This document shows, piece after piece, positions 1 to 9,394 of a stretch of 48,274 nucleotides of DNA (within the stretch, counting starts at the first letter, position 1; every line of letters starts with the position of its first letter). The notes below the pieces were generated by a model. The model had not been told where the DNA came from. It saw nothing but the letters and a program-made list of their open reading frames with translations, and did no database searches. The DNA lies in NCBI GenBank assembly GCA_001510275.1, contig LFEY01000029.1:1-48274 (forward strand). The letters run 5' to 3'. This DNA is from Thaumarchaeota archaeon casp-thauma3 (GTDB taxonomy: Archaea > Thermoproteota > Nitrososphaeria > Nitrososphaerales > Nitrosopumilaceae). The position numbers were made by a program, and so were the translations under genes.

Positions 1-90
1 TGGTTTAACTTCTGCTGGTTTTGTCTCAGCTGGTTTAACTTCTGCTGGTTTTGTCTCAGCTGGTTTAACTTCTGCTGGTTTTGTCTCAGT
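1..90. repeat. Three tandem 30-bp direct repeats inside the coding region
   Basis: Three head-to-tail 30-bp units occupy 1-30, 31-60 and 61-90. The first two are identical and the third differs at its last base. The unit length is a multiple of three and encodes ten residues, so gain or loss of copies keeps the frame. The array may continue to the left of the window. Confidence 0.9.
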
Positions 91-192
91 GGATGTAGAT
101 CCTAATTGAGTAGAAAGTTGATTTAGTTTTGCTTCTAATTTGGCAATCTTAGATTCTAGATCTTTTTTAGTTTGCTTTTTAGCAGCTACCAT
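1..192 (-). CDS. Coiled-coil protein with Pro/Lys/Glu decapeptide repeats (C-terminus beyond window)
   Basis: The gene reads leftward off the window edge. It begins MVAAKKQTKKDLESKIAKLE, a Lys/Glu-rich amphipathic stretch of about 35 residues that looks coiled-coil. This is followed by a low-complexity tail built from the decapeptide ETKPAEVKPA, present in three copies here and cut by the edge. The ATG at 192 is supported by a TATA-like box on the minus strand (TACATAAACC, 213-222) centred about 26 nt upstream, which implies a leaderless transcript. Function is unknown. The Pro/Ala/Lys/Glu tail resembles flexible linker regions, and no enzyme motif is visible. Confidence 0.6.
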   Translation of the reverse strand, partial: MVAAKKQTKKDLESKIAKLEAKLNQLSTQLGSTSTETKPAEVKPAETKPAEVKPAETKPAEVKP

Positions 193-291
193 TAATCTGA
201 ATGAAGAATCTAGGGTTTATGTACATTTGGGTTGATTACCATGAACCAAACTTGATCAAGTTTTATATGCACAGATGACATAATAGTCCTA

Positions 292-666
292 ATGGATGAC
301 TTTGAAAAAGAATATCCTGAATTTGACTGGAAAAATACACCAGCATACAAGCATCCAGGTGGCAAAGATTGTCCATGTCCAAAGCACGAATACATTAGAG
401 AACAGATTAATTTTACAAAACAAGTAAATGAAAAAGGAAGAGAAGCATCTAGAGTTACACTCAAGTTTTGTCCCGATCATTACAGAGTATACATGGATGA
501 AGTAATACCGGCAATGCCATTAAAATACAAAATTCTAACAAAAATTGCTCTAAAGATAGGAGCAATTCAAGTTGAACAATTAAAGTACATGGAATCAGAA
601 TTGTGTTTTTACTGCAAATTTGGATCTGGCGGTCATGATAGAAAGACTGAACTGCCTCCAATGTAG
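292..666 (+). CDS. Conserved-looking cysteine-rich protein of unknown function
   Basis: This 124-residue protein carries a Cys pair in CPCPKH near residue 29, a further CPDHY, and a C-terminal CFYC. Together these could form a metal site, probably zinc. The rest is soluble and mixed alpha/beta with no membrane segment. The ATG is placed by a TATA box (TTTATATG, about 263-270) 26 nt upstream, indicating a leaderless start. It converges with the small zinc-finger gene whose stop codon begins at 668, leaving one base between them. I do not recognise a family. Confidence 0.65.
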   Translation: MDDFEKEYPEFDWKNTPAYKHPGGKDCPCPKHEYIREQINFTKQVNEKGREASRVTLKFCPDHYRVYMDEVIPAMPLKYKILTKIALKIGAIQVEQLKYMESELCFYCKFGSGGHDRKTELPPM

Positions 667-667
667 A

Positions 668-898
668 TCATTCAGGGCTTAGCAAAATTTTTGGTTTGTT
701 TGGAGTATCATGATGACATCTCTTTCCACATAAAGGACATTTTTTTCTATCAAGAAATATGCATTGACAGATATGAGAATCAAGGTATGACTTGGCAGGT
801 TGGTTGGGTTCGCCTGTTCCATTACAAAATGGACATTGAGAACCAAGTAATTCTATGGTTCCATTTCCCTTACAAACTACACATTTGTCATCTACCAA
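668..898 (-). CDS. Small DnaJ-type zinc-finger protein
   Basis: This 76-residue protein contains CVVCKGNG and CPFCNGTG, which are CxxCxGxG units as in the central zinc domain of DnaJ/Hsp40. A third Cys group follows (CQC, then CPLCGKRCHH). There is no J-domain and no peptide-binding domain, so it is a free-standing zinc module. It could assist folding or act as a redox or nucleic-acid-binding finger. The start is uncertain: TTG at 898 fits a weak TATA near 928 on the minus strand, and no upstream ATG is available. Confidence 0.6.
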   Translation of the reverse strand: MVDDKCVVCKGNGTIELLGSQCPFCNGTGEPNQPAKSYLDSHICQCIFLDRKKCPLCGKRCHHDTPNKPKILLSPE

Positions 899-1012
899 TA
901 CTGTTTTTTCTATGAATGAGAACTAAAATACATTTGTTAAAAGAATTTTAAGAAAACCCCACTTTTACGTAAATCCAGTTACGCTTATACTTGAACTAAC
1001 TTCAGAGCCATT

Positions 1013-2455
1013 GTGCCAATAGAAGACATTCATGAATTAATTACAGAACTTGAAAAGAATGGAGAATTAAAGAGAGTCAAAACTGAAGTTGACTCTAATT
1101 TAGAAATTGCAGAGATACTAAGAAGAGAAATGTATTCTAACGGTTCTGCAATTCTTTTTGAAAATGTAAAAGGATACGACATTCCAGTTTTAGGAAATGC
1201 ATTTGGGTCCATGAAAAGATTAGAGATTGGACTTGAGATGACAGACTTTACTGAAATTGGTAAGCGTATTGTAGATATGACCAAGTTGGATGTTCCATCA
1301 GGTTTACTAAATAAAATAAAAAAACTTCCAGAACTCTCAAAGATGACAGCATCATTTCCTAAAGCAGAAACAAGCGGACCAGTAACTGAAATAACATCAA
1401 GTGATGCATCTTTTGATGATTTACCGATTCTAAAATCATGGCCTAATGATGCTGGTCGATTTATTACTCTAGGATTAGTTGCTACAAAACATCCAGAAAC
1501 AGGAATAAGAAATCTTGGAGTTTATAGAATGCAAATAATTGATAAAACACATGCGTTGATGCACTGGCAAAAACACAAGAGAGGAGCTCACCATGGAGAT
1601 ATTTCAAAAGACAAAGGAGAAAAAATACCAGCTGCAATAATTATTGGAGGAGAACCTGCAACAATATTTTCATCAATTGCACCAGTGCCAGAAGGACTAG
1701 ACAAGTACTTGTTTGCAGGAATTACAAGAAAAGAAGGAATCAAGACAGTGAAATGTAAAACAATTGATTTGGATGTTCCAGCAAATGCCGAAATTGTGTT
1801 AGAGGGATATGTTGACCCAGTAGATATTAGAGATGAAGGACCATTTGGGGATCATACAGGCTACTATACACCAGTTGAACCATATCCAACATTTACACTA
1901 ACAGGAATCATGAGAAGAAAGGATCCCATCTATGTAACAACTGTTGTTGGAAAACCAATTCTTGAAGATGCATATATTGGAAAAGTCATTGAACGATCAT
2001 TTTTACCATTGATTCAGATGTTCCATCCAGAAGTAGTAGATTTCAATATGCCGTCAGCAGGATGGTTCCAAGGATTTGCAATTATTTCAATCAAAAAGAG
2101 ATACCCAGGCCAAGCAAAGAAAGTGATGATGGGATTATGGGGAATGGGTCAACTCTCACTAACAAAAATGCTGGTGGTAGTAGATGATGACATCAACATT
2201 CACGACATGAATGATGTTATTTGGGCAATTACTACAAGAGCAGATGCCGCAAGAGACACAATAATTATCAATAACACACCAACTGATACTCTTGATCCTG
2301 CATCACCACTTGTCAACTTAGGTTCCAAAATGGGAATTGACGCAACTCAAAAAACAAAAGAAGAAGGATATGAAAGAGAGATTCAGCAAATAGTGAAAGT
2401 AGATGATGAAACAAAAGATCTAGTAGATTCCAAGTGGTCTGATTATGGACTATGA
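1013..2455 (+). CDS. UbiD-family (prenylated-FMN) decarboxylase
   Basis: The 480-residue product has full UbiD-family length. It contains the family signature EGPFGDHTGYY at residues 275-285, preceded by Arg273, in the region that holds the catalytic Glu/Arg/Glu network and binds prenylated FMN and a metal. The N-terminus (LEKNGELKRVKTEVD, LFENVKGYDIPV) is also typical. Two roles are plausible. One is anhydromevalonate-phosphate decarboxylase of the archaeal mevalonate pathway. The other is the UbiD-like decarboxylase of the futalosine menaquinone pathway, which the convergent mqnC would favour. The sequence alone does not separate them. The start is GTG, with a TATA-like CTTATACTT about 29 nt upstream, so the mRNA is probably leaderless. 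Confidence 0.88.
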   Translation: MPIEDIHELITELEKNGELKRVKTEVDSNLEIAEILRREMYSNGSAILFENVKGYDIPVLGNAFGSMKRLEIGLEMTDFTEIGKRIVDMTKLDVPSGLLNKIKKLPELSKMTASFPKAETSGPVTEITSSDASFDDLPILKSWPNDAGRFITLGLVATKHPETGIRNLGVYRMQIIDKTHALMHWQKHKRGAHHGDISKDKGEKIPAAIIIGGEPATIFSSIAPVPEGLDKYLFAGITRKEGIKTVKCKTIDLDVPANAEIVLEGYVDPVDIRDEGPFGDHTGYYTPVEPYPTFTLTGIMRRKDPIYVTTVVGKPILEDAYIGKVIERSFLPLIQMFHPEVVDFNMPSAGWFQGFAIISIKKRYPGQAKKVMMGLWGMGQLSLTKMLVVVDDDINIHDMNDVIWAITTRADAARDTIIINNTPTDTLDPASPLVNLGSKMGIDATQKTKEEGYEREIQQIVKVDDETKDLVDSKWSDYGL

Positions 2456-3568
2456 TACACTAATAGGATTATAGAAATTATCTCTCTCTTCTACTTGATA
2501 TCCAATCTGATTAATAGCATCAATGATTATTTTATCAGTTAGTTCAGTAGAACGAGCACCAGTACACGAAACAACTTCTTCTCCAATTAATGTACCACCA
2601 AAGTCATCAGCCCCATATTGCAAAGCAAGTTGAGCCATGCCAACCCCATTTGTCAACCATGAAGATTGAATATGTGGGATTAAATCATCAAAAACTAATC
2701 TGGAGATTGCAATCATCTTCAAAAGTTGAACTCCTCCAGTTCCATATTCAACTAATCCCTCTTCATGCATCAAAGTATTGTTTGGTTCAAAATTCCATGG
2801 GATAAATGCCATGAAGCCTTTTGTTTTTTCTTGTAGTTTCACAATTTTGAAAAAGTGATCAACAATATCATTATTATTTTCTACATGACCATACATCATA
2901 GTTGCAGAAGCTGGAAGTCCAAGTGAATGTGCTTCATCCATTATTCTAATCCAATCATCACTGGAAATTTTCTTTGGGCTAATAACATCTTTAACTGAAT
3001 CAACTAAGATTTCAGCTCCTGCTCCAGGTATTGATTGTAAACCAGCATCTTTTAGCCTTGCCAAGATTTCTTTTGTTGATGATTTTTCAACTCTTGCAAT
3101 CATATCAATTTCAGATGTAGATAATCCATGAACCCCAACTTGTGGGAATTTCTCGCGAATCATTCTAAATGCATCTTCATAATACTCTATTGTTAAATTG
3201 GGATTGTGTCCACCTTGAATCAAAACTTGACGGATCTTAAACATATCACATGCAATCTTTACTCTAGATTCAATTTGATCAAGTGTTAATGTGTAAGAGT
3301 CTTCAGCACCAGGAGATCTATAAAATGCACAAAATTTGCAATCAGTGATACAGACGTTGGTATAATTCAAAATGATATTATTTACAAAAGATACTTTTTT
3401 GCCAAATTGTTTTCTTGTTAGATGCCCAGCAACAAGTCCCATAAGATGAACATCGTTAGACTCTAAGAGTCTCATACAATCTTCAGGTTCAGGTCTTTGA
3501 CCATTAAGAGAATTTTCTAAAATGTCTTTGATATCGCTTTTTTGTATCTGTTCAGTAGTTTGGCTCAA
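2450..3568 (-). CDS. mqnC: Radical SAM cyclic dehypoxanthinyl futalosine synthase (MqnC-like)
   Basis: The 372-residue protein carries the radical-SAM cluster motif in NVCITDCKFCAFYR (CxxxCxxC), followed by QGGHNPNL, SIPGAGAEILVD, ATMMYGHVE, GFMAFIPWNF and a late QSSWLTNGVGMAQLAL block. This matches MqnC along its whole length better than CofH. MqnC cyclises dehypoxanthine futalosine on the way to menaquinone, and Nitrosopumilus-type archaea are known to contain menaquinones. A role as CofH in F420 synthesis is the main alternative because the two are paralogues. The gene converges with the UbiD gene and overlaps it by 6 nt. Confidence 0.8.
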   Translation of the reverse strand: MSQTTEQIQKSDIKDILENSLNGQRPEPEDCMRLLESNDVHLMGLVAGHLTRKQFGKKVSFVNNIILNYTNVCITDCKFCAFYRSPGAEDSYTLTLDQIESRVKIACDMFKIRQVLIQGGHNPNLTIEYYEDAFRMIREKFPQVGVHGLSTSEIDMIARVEKSSTKEILARLKDAGLQSIPGAGAEILVDSVKDVISPKKISSDDWIRIMDEAHSLGLPASATMMYGHVENNNDIVDHFFKIVKLQEKTKGFMAFIPWNFEPNNTLMHEEGLVEYGTGGVQLLKMIAISRLVFDDLIPHIQSSWLTNGVGMAQLALQYGADDFGGTLIGEEVVSCTGARSTELTDKIIIDAINQIGYQVEERDNFYNPISVS

Positions 3569-3726
3569 TTGTTATTCATCTTTTTTAATTTCTATTTAAT
3601 CCTTGATAGAAAAATTAAACAAAAAAAAGAATTTAACTCAAGGAGGGATTTGGGCTCAATTATAGATTAACCTGAGTTCAATGATTCACGTTATTTTTAA
3701 GTAGGGTACAAAAAGTAGATCAACAC

Positions 3727-4509
3727 ATGGTATCAGGTAATGAAATTAGACTTAATCGAATTCTCAAAAAAGGAAGAATGCTTTGTATCCCAATGGATCA
3801 TGGGATTTCAAATGGACCTATTGAGGGTCTTGAAGACCCTGCTTCTATGATTTACAAATGTGAGGCACATGGTCTCACAAGTGTAATTATAAACAAAGGA
3901 ATTCTTAAAACATTACCTAAACCAACTAGAATTGGAGTTTTAGTTCATTTTTCAAGTAGTACAATATTATCATTATCACCTAATCGCAAAATGCTAACGG
4001 GTACAGTAAAAGAAGCTGTAGCAATGGGAGCAGATGGTGTTTCATTACACATCAACGTTGGAGGTAAGGAAGAACCAGAGATGCTAGAACAGCTTGGAAT
4101 GACTGCTGATCAATGTCACAGATGGGGAATGCCACTTTTAGCAATGATGTATCCAAGAGGTGAAAACATCAAGAATCCACACGATCCTGAAATTGTGGGA
4201 CATGTTGCAAGGATTGGTGCAGAATGTGGTGCAGACATTGTTAAGACATTATACACTGGAGACGTAGATTCCTTTGCAAAAATTGTAAAGAGTACACCAG
4301 TTCCAATTGTTATTGCAGGTGGACCTAAAGCAAAAACAGATTTAGATATTCTTCAAATGACTGAAGATGCAATGACTGCAGGAGCTAAAGGTGTTACATA
4401 TGGTAGAAACATCTTTGCACATAAAACACCTGAAAAAATGGTAGCAGCATTAGCTGAAATAATTTTCAGGAAAGGAACTGCAAAGGAAGCATTGAAGAAA
4501 ATTGAGTAA
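3727..4509 (+). CDS. aroA': 2-amino-3,7-dideoxy-D-threo-hept-6-ulosonate (ADH) synthase
   Basis: This 260-residue class-I aldolase (DeoC/LacD fold) carries the N-terminal signature [13 protein letters not shown] and a Schiff-base lysine in [11 protein letters not shown] (about Lys173). In archaea it condenses 6-deoxy-5-ketofructose-1-phosphate with aspartate semialdehyde, replacing DAHP synthase as the entry to the shikimate pathway. Its downstream partner, dehydroquinate synthase II, overlaps it by 8 nt, which strongly supports this role over a glycolytic aldolase. An AT-rich box at 3690-3700 about 30 nt upstream probably drives the whole aro operon. Confidence 0.9.
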   Translation: MVSGNEIRLNRILKKGRMLCIPMDHGISNGPIEGLEDPASMIYKCEAHGLTSVIINKGILKTLPKPTRIGVLVHFSSSTILSLSPNRKMLTGTVKEAVAMGADGVSLHINVGGKEEPEMLEQLGMTADQCHRWGMPLLAMMYPRGENIKNPHDPEIVGHVARIGAECGADIVKTLYTGDVDSFAKIVKSTPVPIVIAGGPKAKTDLDILQMTEDAMTAGAKGVTYGRNIFAHKTPEKMVAALAEIIFRKGTAKEALKKIE

Positions 4510-5563
4510 AACAAGAGAATTAATAATTACACCTAAAGTGTCTCAGGCACAATTAACTAAATTCCTTCCTCAATTAGAAGATGAAGGAGTCAAAATGATA
4601 TATCTCGATCCCAAAAAACTAGGCAAGAAAAAAACAAAACTGCAAACAATTTTCCCTTCAAATGCTGCAAAATATGTAGTTCTTGAAAAGGAAGGAGTAG
4701 GCAAGCCAAAAGGTAAGAAAGTGGGAAGAAGATTTCAAATATTATCAAACTCAGATATTGAAAATGTTCTTTCGATTGCAAAGAAAGGGCTAGACTTTGT
4801 GATAGTAGAAGTAAAAGATTGGAAAATAATTCCCCTAGAAAATATTATTGCCAAACTCCATAAAATACATACCAAAATTTTCGCAGTTGCAAGAACACCT
4901 GAAGAAGTCAGAAAAATGTTTTCAATTTTGGAAGTAGGAGTTGATGGAGTAATTTTCAGCACATCTTCAATTACCGAAGTAAGAGAGGTAATGGTATATC
5001 TAGGAACCAGCAGTTTTGAGATGGAAGCTGCAAAAATTATTGAGATAAAAGAAGTTGGAGATGGTGAACGGGTTTGTGTAGATACAGCTTCAATTCTTCA
5101 CAAAGGTGAAGGGATGTTAATTGGAAGTAGATCAAACTTTTTGTTTTTAGTTCATAATGAATCAGTAGGATCATCATTTACATCTCCAAGACCATTTAGA
5201 GTAAACGCAGGTGCTGTTCATTGTTATACTCTTGCACCAGATGGTACAACTAACTATCTTTCAGAAATTGAAACGGGTTCTGAAGTGTTAATTCTTAATT
5301 CTAAAGGAAAGGCAAGAAGAGTAATAGTTGGAAGATCAAAGATTGAGCGAAGACCAATGTTAATGATCAAAGCATCTGTAAAAGGAGAAATAGGTGGAAT
5401 TATTGCACAAGATGCAGAAACAATTCGTTTCGTAAAACCAAATGGACAACTAGTATCAGTGACACATCTAAAGAAAGGGGATACAGTTATGGTGCATGCA
5501 AAACAGGCTACAGGTAGACACTTTGGGATGGAAGTTTCAGACGAATACATATTAGAAAAATAA
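4502..5563 (+). CDS. aroB': 3-dehydroquinate synthase II (archaeal type)
   Basis: The 353-residue product matches archaeal dehydroquinate synthase II, which oxidatively deaminates and cyclises the ADH intermediate to 3-dehydroquinate with NAD. Recognisable blocks are VDGVIFSTSSITEVREV in the middle, GEGMLIGSRSNFLFLVHNES, and FRVNAGAVHCYTLAPDGTTNYLSE in the C-terminal half. It is unrelated to bacterial AroB. The start is TTG at 4502, inside the end of the ADH synthase gene, implying translational coupling. The next gene, aroD, begins 1 nt after its stop. Confidence 0.92.
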   Translation: MSKTRELIITPKVSQAQLTKFLPQLEDEGVKMIYLDPKKLGKKKTKLQTIFPSNAAKYVVLEKEGVGKPKGKKVGRRFQILSNSDIENVLSIAKKGLDFVIVEVKDWKIIPLENIIAKLHKIHTKIFAVARTPEEVRKMFSILEVGVDGVIFSTSSITEVREVMVYLGTSSFEMEAAKIIEIKEVGDGERVCVDTASILHKGEGMLIGSRSNFLFLVHNESVGSSFTSPRPFRVNAGAVHCYTLAPDGTTNYLSEIETGSEVLILNSKGKARRVIVGRSKIERRPMLMIKASVKGEIGGIIAQDAETIRFVKPNGQLVSVTHLKKGDTVMVHAKQATGRHFGMEVSDEYILEK

Positions 5564-5564
5564 A

Positions 5565-6236
5565 ATGAAACACAAAACTTGCGTATCCATTGCAGAAAAA
5601 ACACCATACAAAATAAAACAGACATTAAAAATTGCACTAAAAAAATCAGATTATGTTGAAATTAGATTTGATTTTTTAAAGATTGAACAAATCCCAGAAG
5701 CATTAGAGATAATTAAAAAAGATCTAAACAAGATTGTGTGTACACTAAGACCAAAAATAGAAGGCGGTAAATTTACAGGAAATGAAAAAGAACGAATTGC
5801 TATACTAAAACTAATTGCAGAATATAATCCGTTCTTATTAGATGTAGAATTCAACACGTTAAAGAGGAATTCATCACTGGTAAAATATCTGAAATCAACA
5901 AAGACAAAATTACTTGTATCATGGCATGACTTTAAGAAAACACCAAGTTCTACAGAACTAAAAAATAAAATGAATCAGATGAGTAAATTCTCATCTAATG
6001 TAAAAATTGTAAGTACGGCAAAATCAACTAATGATTCTAATAGAATGCTTGAGTTATACAGCAAAAAAGGAAAGAACAATCTAATATCATTTGCAATGGG
6101 GGATTTTGGCAGAATTTCAAGAATTTTGTGCCTGTATTTAGGCAGTCCATACACATATGTCTCATTAGGAAAAGCAATTGCCCCTGGTCAGTTTAGTGTT
6201 GATGAAGTAAAGAAAATTACAAATCTGAAAAAATGA
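5565..6236 (+). CDS. aroD: 3-dehydroquinate dehydratase, type I
   Basis: This 223-residue protein is a type I (Schiff-base) dehydroquinase converting 3-dehydroquinate to 3-dehydroshikimate. It has YVEIRFDFLK near the N-terminus for substrate binding, the VSWHDFKKTP block holding the catalytic His, the lysine in VKIVSTAKS expected to form the imine, and a C-terminal GQFSVDEV segment that closes the active site. The length is slightly below the usual 220-250. It is the third gene of the aro operon. Confidence 0.9.
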   Translation: MKHKTCVSIAEKTPYKIKQTLKIALKKSDYVEIRFDFLKIEQIPEALEIIKKDLNKIVCTLRPKIEGGKFTGNEKERIAILKLIAEYNPFLLDVEFNTLKRNSSLVKYLKSTKTKLLVSWHDFKKTPSSTELKNKMNQMSKFSSNVKIVSTAKSTNDSNRMLELYSKKGKNNLISFAMGDFGRISRILCLYLGSPYTYVSLGKAIAPGQFSVDEVKKITNLKK

Positions 6237-6287
6237 TCAGATTGTCAATTGAGAGTTTAAATCAATCATATAACTCAGAAAAATAAG

Positions 6288-7109
6288 ATGGGGAAAACAT
6301 TTGCAGTGATTGGAGACCCAATTGATCATTCGTTATCACCAAATATTCATAGTGCAGTATTCAGAGAACTGAATCTAGATTGCTCATACATTGCTTATAG
6401 AATTCCTAAAGGTGAATTAAAGGAAGGGATTGATGGATTAAAAAAAATCAAGATTGAGGGATTCAATGTTACCATCCCTCACAAAATTGAGATGATGAAA
6501 TATCTTGATAAAATTGATGAGTCATGTAGCTTAATTGGTGCAGTTAACACAGTTGTAAACATGGATGGTATCCTTAAAGGATACAACACGGATATGGATG
6601 GTTTCTTAGAACCTTTTAAGAAAAAGAAATTAAATATTGTAGATACCAAGGTGCTTCTTCTTGGAGCAGGAGGGGCTGCAAGAGCAATAGTTGCAGGATT
6701 TGCAAAAGAGAAAGCAAAGAGCATAACTATTGCAAACAGAACACTAGAAAATGCAAATAATCTTTCAGAGTTTTCAAAAAAAATAGGATTGAGTGCTACT
6801 GGAATCAAAATTGAAGATGTAAATAATTCTGTAAAAGATTATGACATTATTGTTAACGCTACATCAGTAGGTCTAAAGAATGAGCCAAGTCCAATTTCTT
6901 TAGAAGGCATTAATGAAAAAACAATTGTGTATGACATTGTATACATGCCAATGAATACAGATTTTATCAAAAAAGCAAAAGAAAAGGGGGCAATTATCAT
7001 TTTTGGATATGAGATGCTTTTAGGGCAAGCAGCAAGAGCATTTGAAATTTGGCACAATATGGAAGCACCTTATAATGCAATGAAAAAAGCATTGTTTGGA
7101 GGATTTTGA
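6288..7109 (+). CDS. aroE: Shikimate dehydrogenase
   Basis: The 273-residue product carries the shikimate-binding motifs DHSLSPNIHSAVF and FNVTIPHK (catalytic Lys), then NTDMDGF, the Rossmann motif LLGAGGAARAIV, and the C-terminal block GYEMLLGQAARAFEIW. It reduces 3-dehydroshikimate to shikimate with NADPH. A 51-nt gap separates it from aroD and contains a TATA-like CATATAAC, so an internal promoter is possible. Its TGA shares one base with the ATG of the shikimate kinase gene (ATGA-type junction). Confidence 0.95.
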   Translation: MGKTFAVIGDPIDHSLSPNIHSAVFRELNLDCSYIAYRIPKGELKEGIDGLKKIKIEGFNVTIPHKIEMMKYLDKIDESCSLIGAVNTVVNMDGILKGYNTDMDGFLEPFKKKKLNIVDTKVLLLGAGGAARAIVAGFAKEKAKSITIANRTLENANNLSEFSKKIGLSATGIKIEDVNNSVKDYDIIVNATSVGLKNEPSPISLEGINEKTIVYDIVYMPMNTDFIKKAKEKGAIIIFGYEMLLGQAARAFEIWHNMEAPYNAMKKALFGGF

Positions 7110-7963
7110 TGGCAAAAGCAAAGGCTACAGTACATGGAGCAATTTCTCTTGTAAATGCGATTGCAAACCAAAAAGGGGCAACTTTAGGAATTGCATTAGA
7201 GGTACAAGCAACAGTTGAAACTAGTTCTGGGAAGGGGATTATACTCCAATCTAAAAATAAAAGTCTCAGTTCTCGCTTGATCAATAAAACTGTTGAAAAA
7301 ATTGTTTCAAAGAGAGACCTAGAGCAAAATAAAATTGTAATTACACTTGATTCAGAAATTCCAACTGGATATGGACTTAAAAGTTCAAGCGCCATTTCAT
7401 CTGCAGTAGCACTAGCATGTGCAAAAATATTTAAACCAGAATTTACTGATCAACAAATCCTACTTGCAGGAGTTGATGCATCAATTGAATCTAAGGTAAG
7501 CATTACGGGTGCCTTTGATGATGCATGTTCATGTTATTATGGAGGATTTAATGTTACAGATAATGCAAAGAAAAAAAGAATTCATTTTGAAAAAGGTCCA
7601 ACAAATTTAGTTGCAGTAATTTTTATCCCAAAAAATAGAAAAAGAGGAAATCTAAAAAATCTCAAAGATCTTTCATCAGTATTTGAAAATGCTTGGGAAT
7701 TGGCAAGAAAAGCTAACTATTGGGAAGCGATGATCATTAATGGGTTAGCAACTGCATCCATTCTAAATTCAGATCCTAAAATCATCATAAGTTTAATTGA
7801 AAAAGGTGCACTTGGGGCATCAGTTTCTGGGAATGGACCTGCTGTTGCAGCAATAACAAAAAAAGAAAACGAAGTAAATATAAAAAAAGTATTTTCAACA
7901 TTAGAAGGAAACATAATTGTTTCAAAAGTTAGTAACAAAAAGGCTGAAGTTCATGAATTGTAA
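7109..7963 (+). CDS. aroK: Shikimate kinase, archaeal GHMP type
   Basis: This 284-residue GHMP-superfamily kinase has the ATP-binding motif PTGYGLKSSSAISSAVA at about residues 85-101 and a C-terminal ASVSGNGPAVAAI loop. It phosphorylates shikimate and is unrelated to the bacterial P-loop AroK. Homoserine kinase and mevalonate kinase share the fold, but its position between aroE and aroA settles the assignment. I prefer the ATG at 7109, which overlaps the aroE stop by one base, over the in-frame TTG at 7106. Confidence 0.93.
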   Translation: MAKAKATVHGAISLVNAIANQKGATLGIALEVQATVETSSGKGIILQSKNKSLSSRLINKTVEKIVSKRDLEQNKIVITLDSEIPTGYGLKSSSAISSAVALACAKIFKPEFTDQQILLAGVDASIESKVSITGAFDDACSCYYGGFNVTDNAKKKRIHFEKGPTNLVAVIFIPKNRKRGNLKNLKDLSSVFENAWELARKANYWEAMIINGLATASILNSDPKIIISLIEKGALGASVSGNGPAVAAITKKENEVNIKKVFSTLEGNIIVSKVSNKKAEVHEL

Positions 7964-9221
7964 AGTTAAAAAATCAAAGATTGCAGGGCAAGTGGTTTGC
8001 CCTCCAAACAAAAGCTATACACATAGAGCAATTTTTCTTGCATCGCTTGCAGGAAATAACAGTAGAGTAGATAATGTGTTGTTTTCAGAAGATACTATTG
8101 CAACAATTGAGGCTTGCAAAAAATTTGGAGCAGAAATAGAAATTGAAAATTCTTCAATTATTGTCAAAAATCCAATAAAATTAGGAATAAATGTGCCTGA
8201 AATCAATACTGAAAACTCTGGAACAACTATCAGAATTGCCTCAGGTATCGCTAGCCTATTTTCTGAAGAGATTATTTTAACAGGGGATTCTAGCCTACAA
8301 AAAAGACCTATGCAGCCTCTCTTAGATGCATTATCAAGTATAGGTGCACAGTGTAGTTCAACAGATGGAAAGCCACCGATCAAAATTAAAGGAAAGATTT
8401 TGGGAGGGGATGTAATAATTCCAGGAAATATTTCAAGCCAATTCATATCTGCGTTATTAATTTGTGCACCACTAACAGAAAATGGAATTAATCTAACCAT
8501 AGAAGGAAATTTGGTTTCAAAACCATATCTTGATGCAACCATTGCTACAATGAGAGAGTTTGGAGTATCTGTACAAACATTAATCCCATACAAAAGATAC
8601 AACATTACACCACAAATCTATAAAAGTACTACATTTACAGTTCCAATAGATTTTTCAAGTCTTGCACTACTTCTTTCAGCTGCAGTACTTAATGGAGAAG
8701 AAATCATAATCAAAGGAAACATAGGGAACTTGCCACAGGGAGATGAAGTTTTTATTGATATTTTAGAACAATTAGGTGTCACTGTAATTATTAACGAAGA
8801 AGAAATTAAAATCAAATCCCCTCAAAAATTAACGGGAGGTAGATTTGATTTAAGTAATTCACCAGACCTTCTTCCACCTCTTTCAATCTTGGCATTAAAC
8901 ACATCAAATCCAATTGAGATAGTTAATGTGAAACATGCAAGATTAAAAGAAACAGATAGAATTGCAATTATATCAAGAGAACTTGTAAAACTTGGAATCA
9001 AAGTTCAAGAAAAAGATGATGGTTTAATTTTAGAATCATCAAAAAATCTAAAAGGAGCAGAATTGAATTCTGAAAACGACCATAGATTATTTATGGCATT
9101 TTGTATTGCAGGTATGTACATAGGAGATTGCACAGTGACAGATCCAGAATCAGTCAAAGTATCATATCCAAGTTTTGTAGAAGATATGAATATGCTTGGT
9201 GCACGAATTCAAATTGAATAA
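7953..9221 (+). CDS. aroA: 5-enolpyruvylshikimate-3-phosphate synthase
   Basis: The 422-residue product has the EPSP synthase landmarks: CPPNKSYTHRAIFLASLAG near residue 10 (the Lys/Ser phosphate site), NSGTTIRIASG near residue 88, LQKRPMQPL, GNISSQFISALL, and the late SPDLLPPLSILA, KETDRI and DHRLFMAF blocks. The ATG at 7953 begins just before the conserved N-terminus and overlaps the kinase gene by 11 nt. An earlier TTG at 7917 would add 12 residues unlike the family. It is the last gene of the first aro transcription unit. Confidence 0.94.
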   Translation: MNCKVKKSKIAGQVVCPPNKSYTHRAIFLASLAGNNSRVDNVLFSEDTIATIEACKKFGAEIEIENSSIIVKNPIKLGINVPEINTENSGTTIRIASGIASLFSEEIILTGDSSLQKRPMQPLLDALSSIGAQCSSTDGKPPIKIKGKILGGDVIIPGNISSQFISALLICAPLTENGINLTIEGNLVSKPYLDATIATMREFGVSVQTLIPYKRYNITPQIYKSTTFTVPIDFSSLALLLSAAVLNGEEIIIKGNIGNLPQGDEVFIDILEQLGVTVIINEEEIKIKSPQKLTGGRFDLSNSPDLLPPLSILALNTSNPIEIVNVKHARLKETDRIAIISRELVKLGIKVQEKDDGLILESSKNLKGAELNSENDHRLFMAFCIAGMYIGDCTVTDPESVKVSYPSFVEDMNMLGARIQIE

Positions 9222-9394
9222 GACTTGAATGGGTTTAGTGACAGTTTAGATCTCTTCAAAAGATGATAATTTTGGTTCAAGATTCATGACTTGTAAAATA
9301 ATTCTCGAATTTGCATGAAATCAGGGGCAAAAATCTGAACAAATAATATTAAAAAAATCACTGTTTTTGTGCCTATTTTGTTATGAATGTCCTT

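Noticed and set aside
1-90. CRISPR-like array
   Set aside because: The repeats are contiguous without spacers and encode a peptide repeat.
8015-8605. Long minus-strand open frame of 196 codons inside aroA
   Set aside because: It is antisense to a strongly conserved EPSP synthase, has a low-complexity hydrophobic composition and no promoter of its own.
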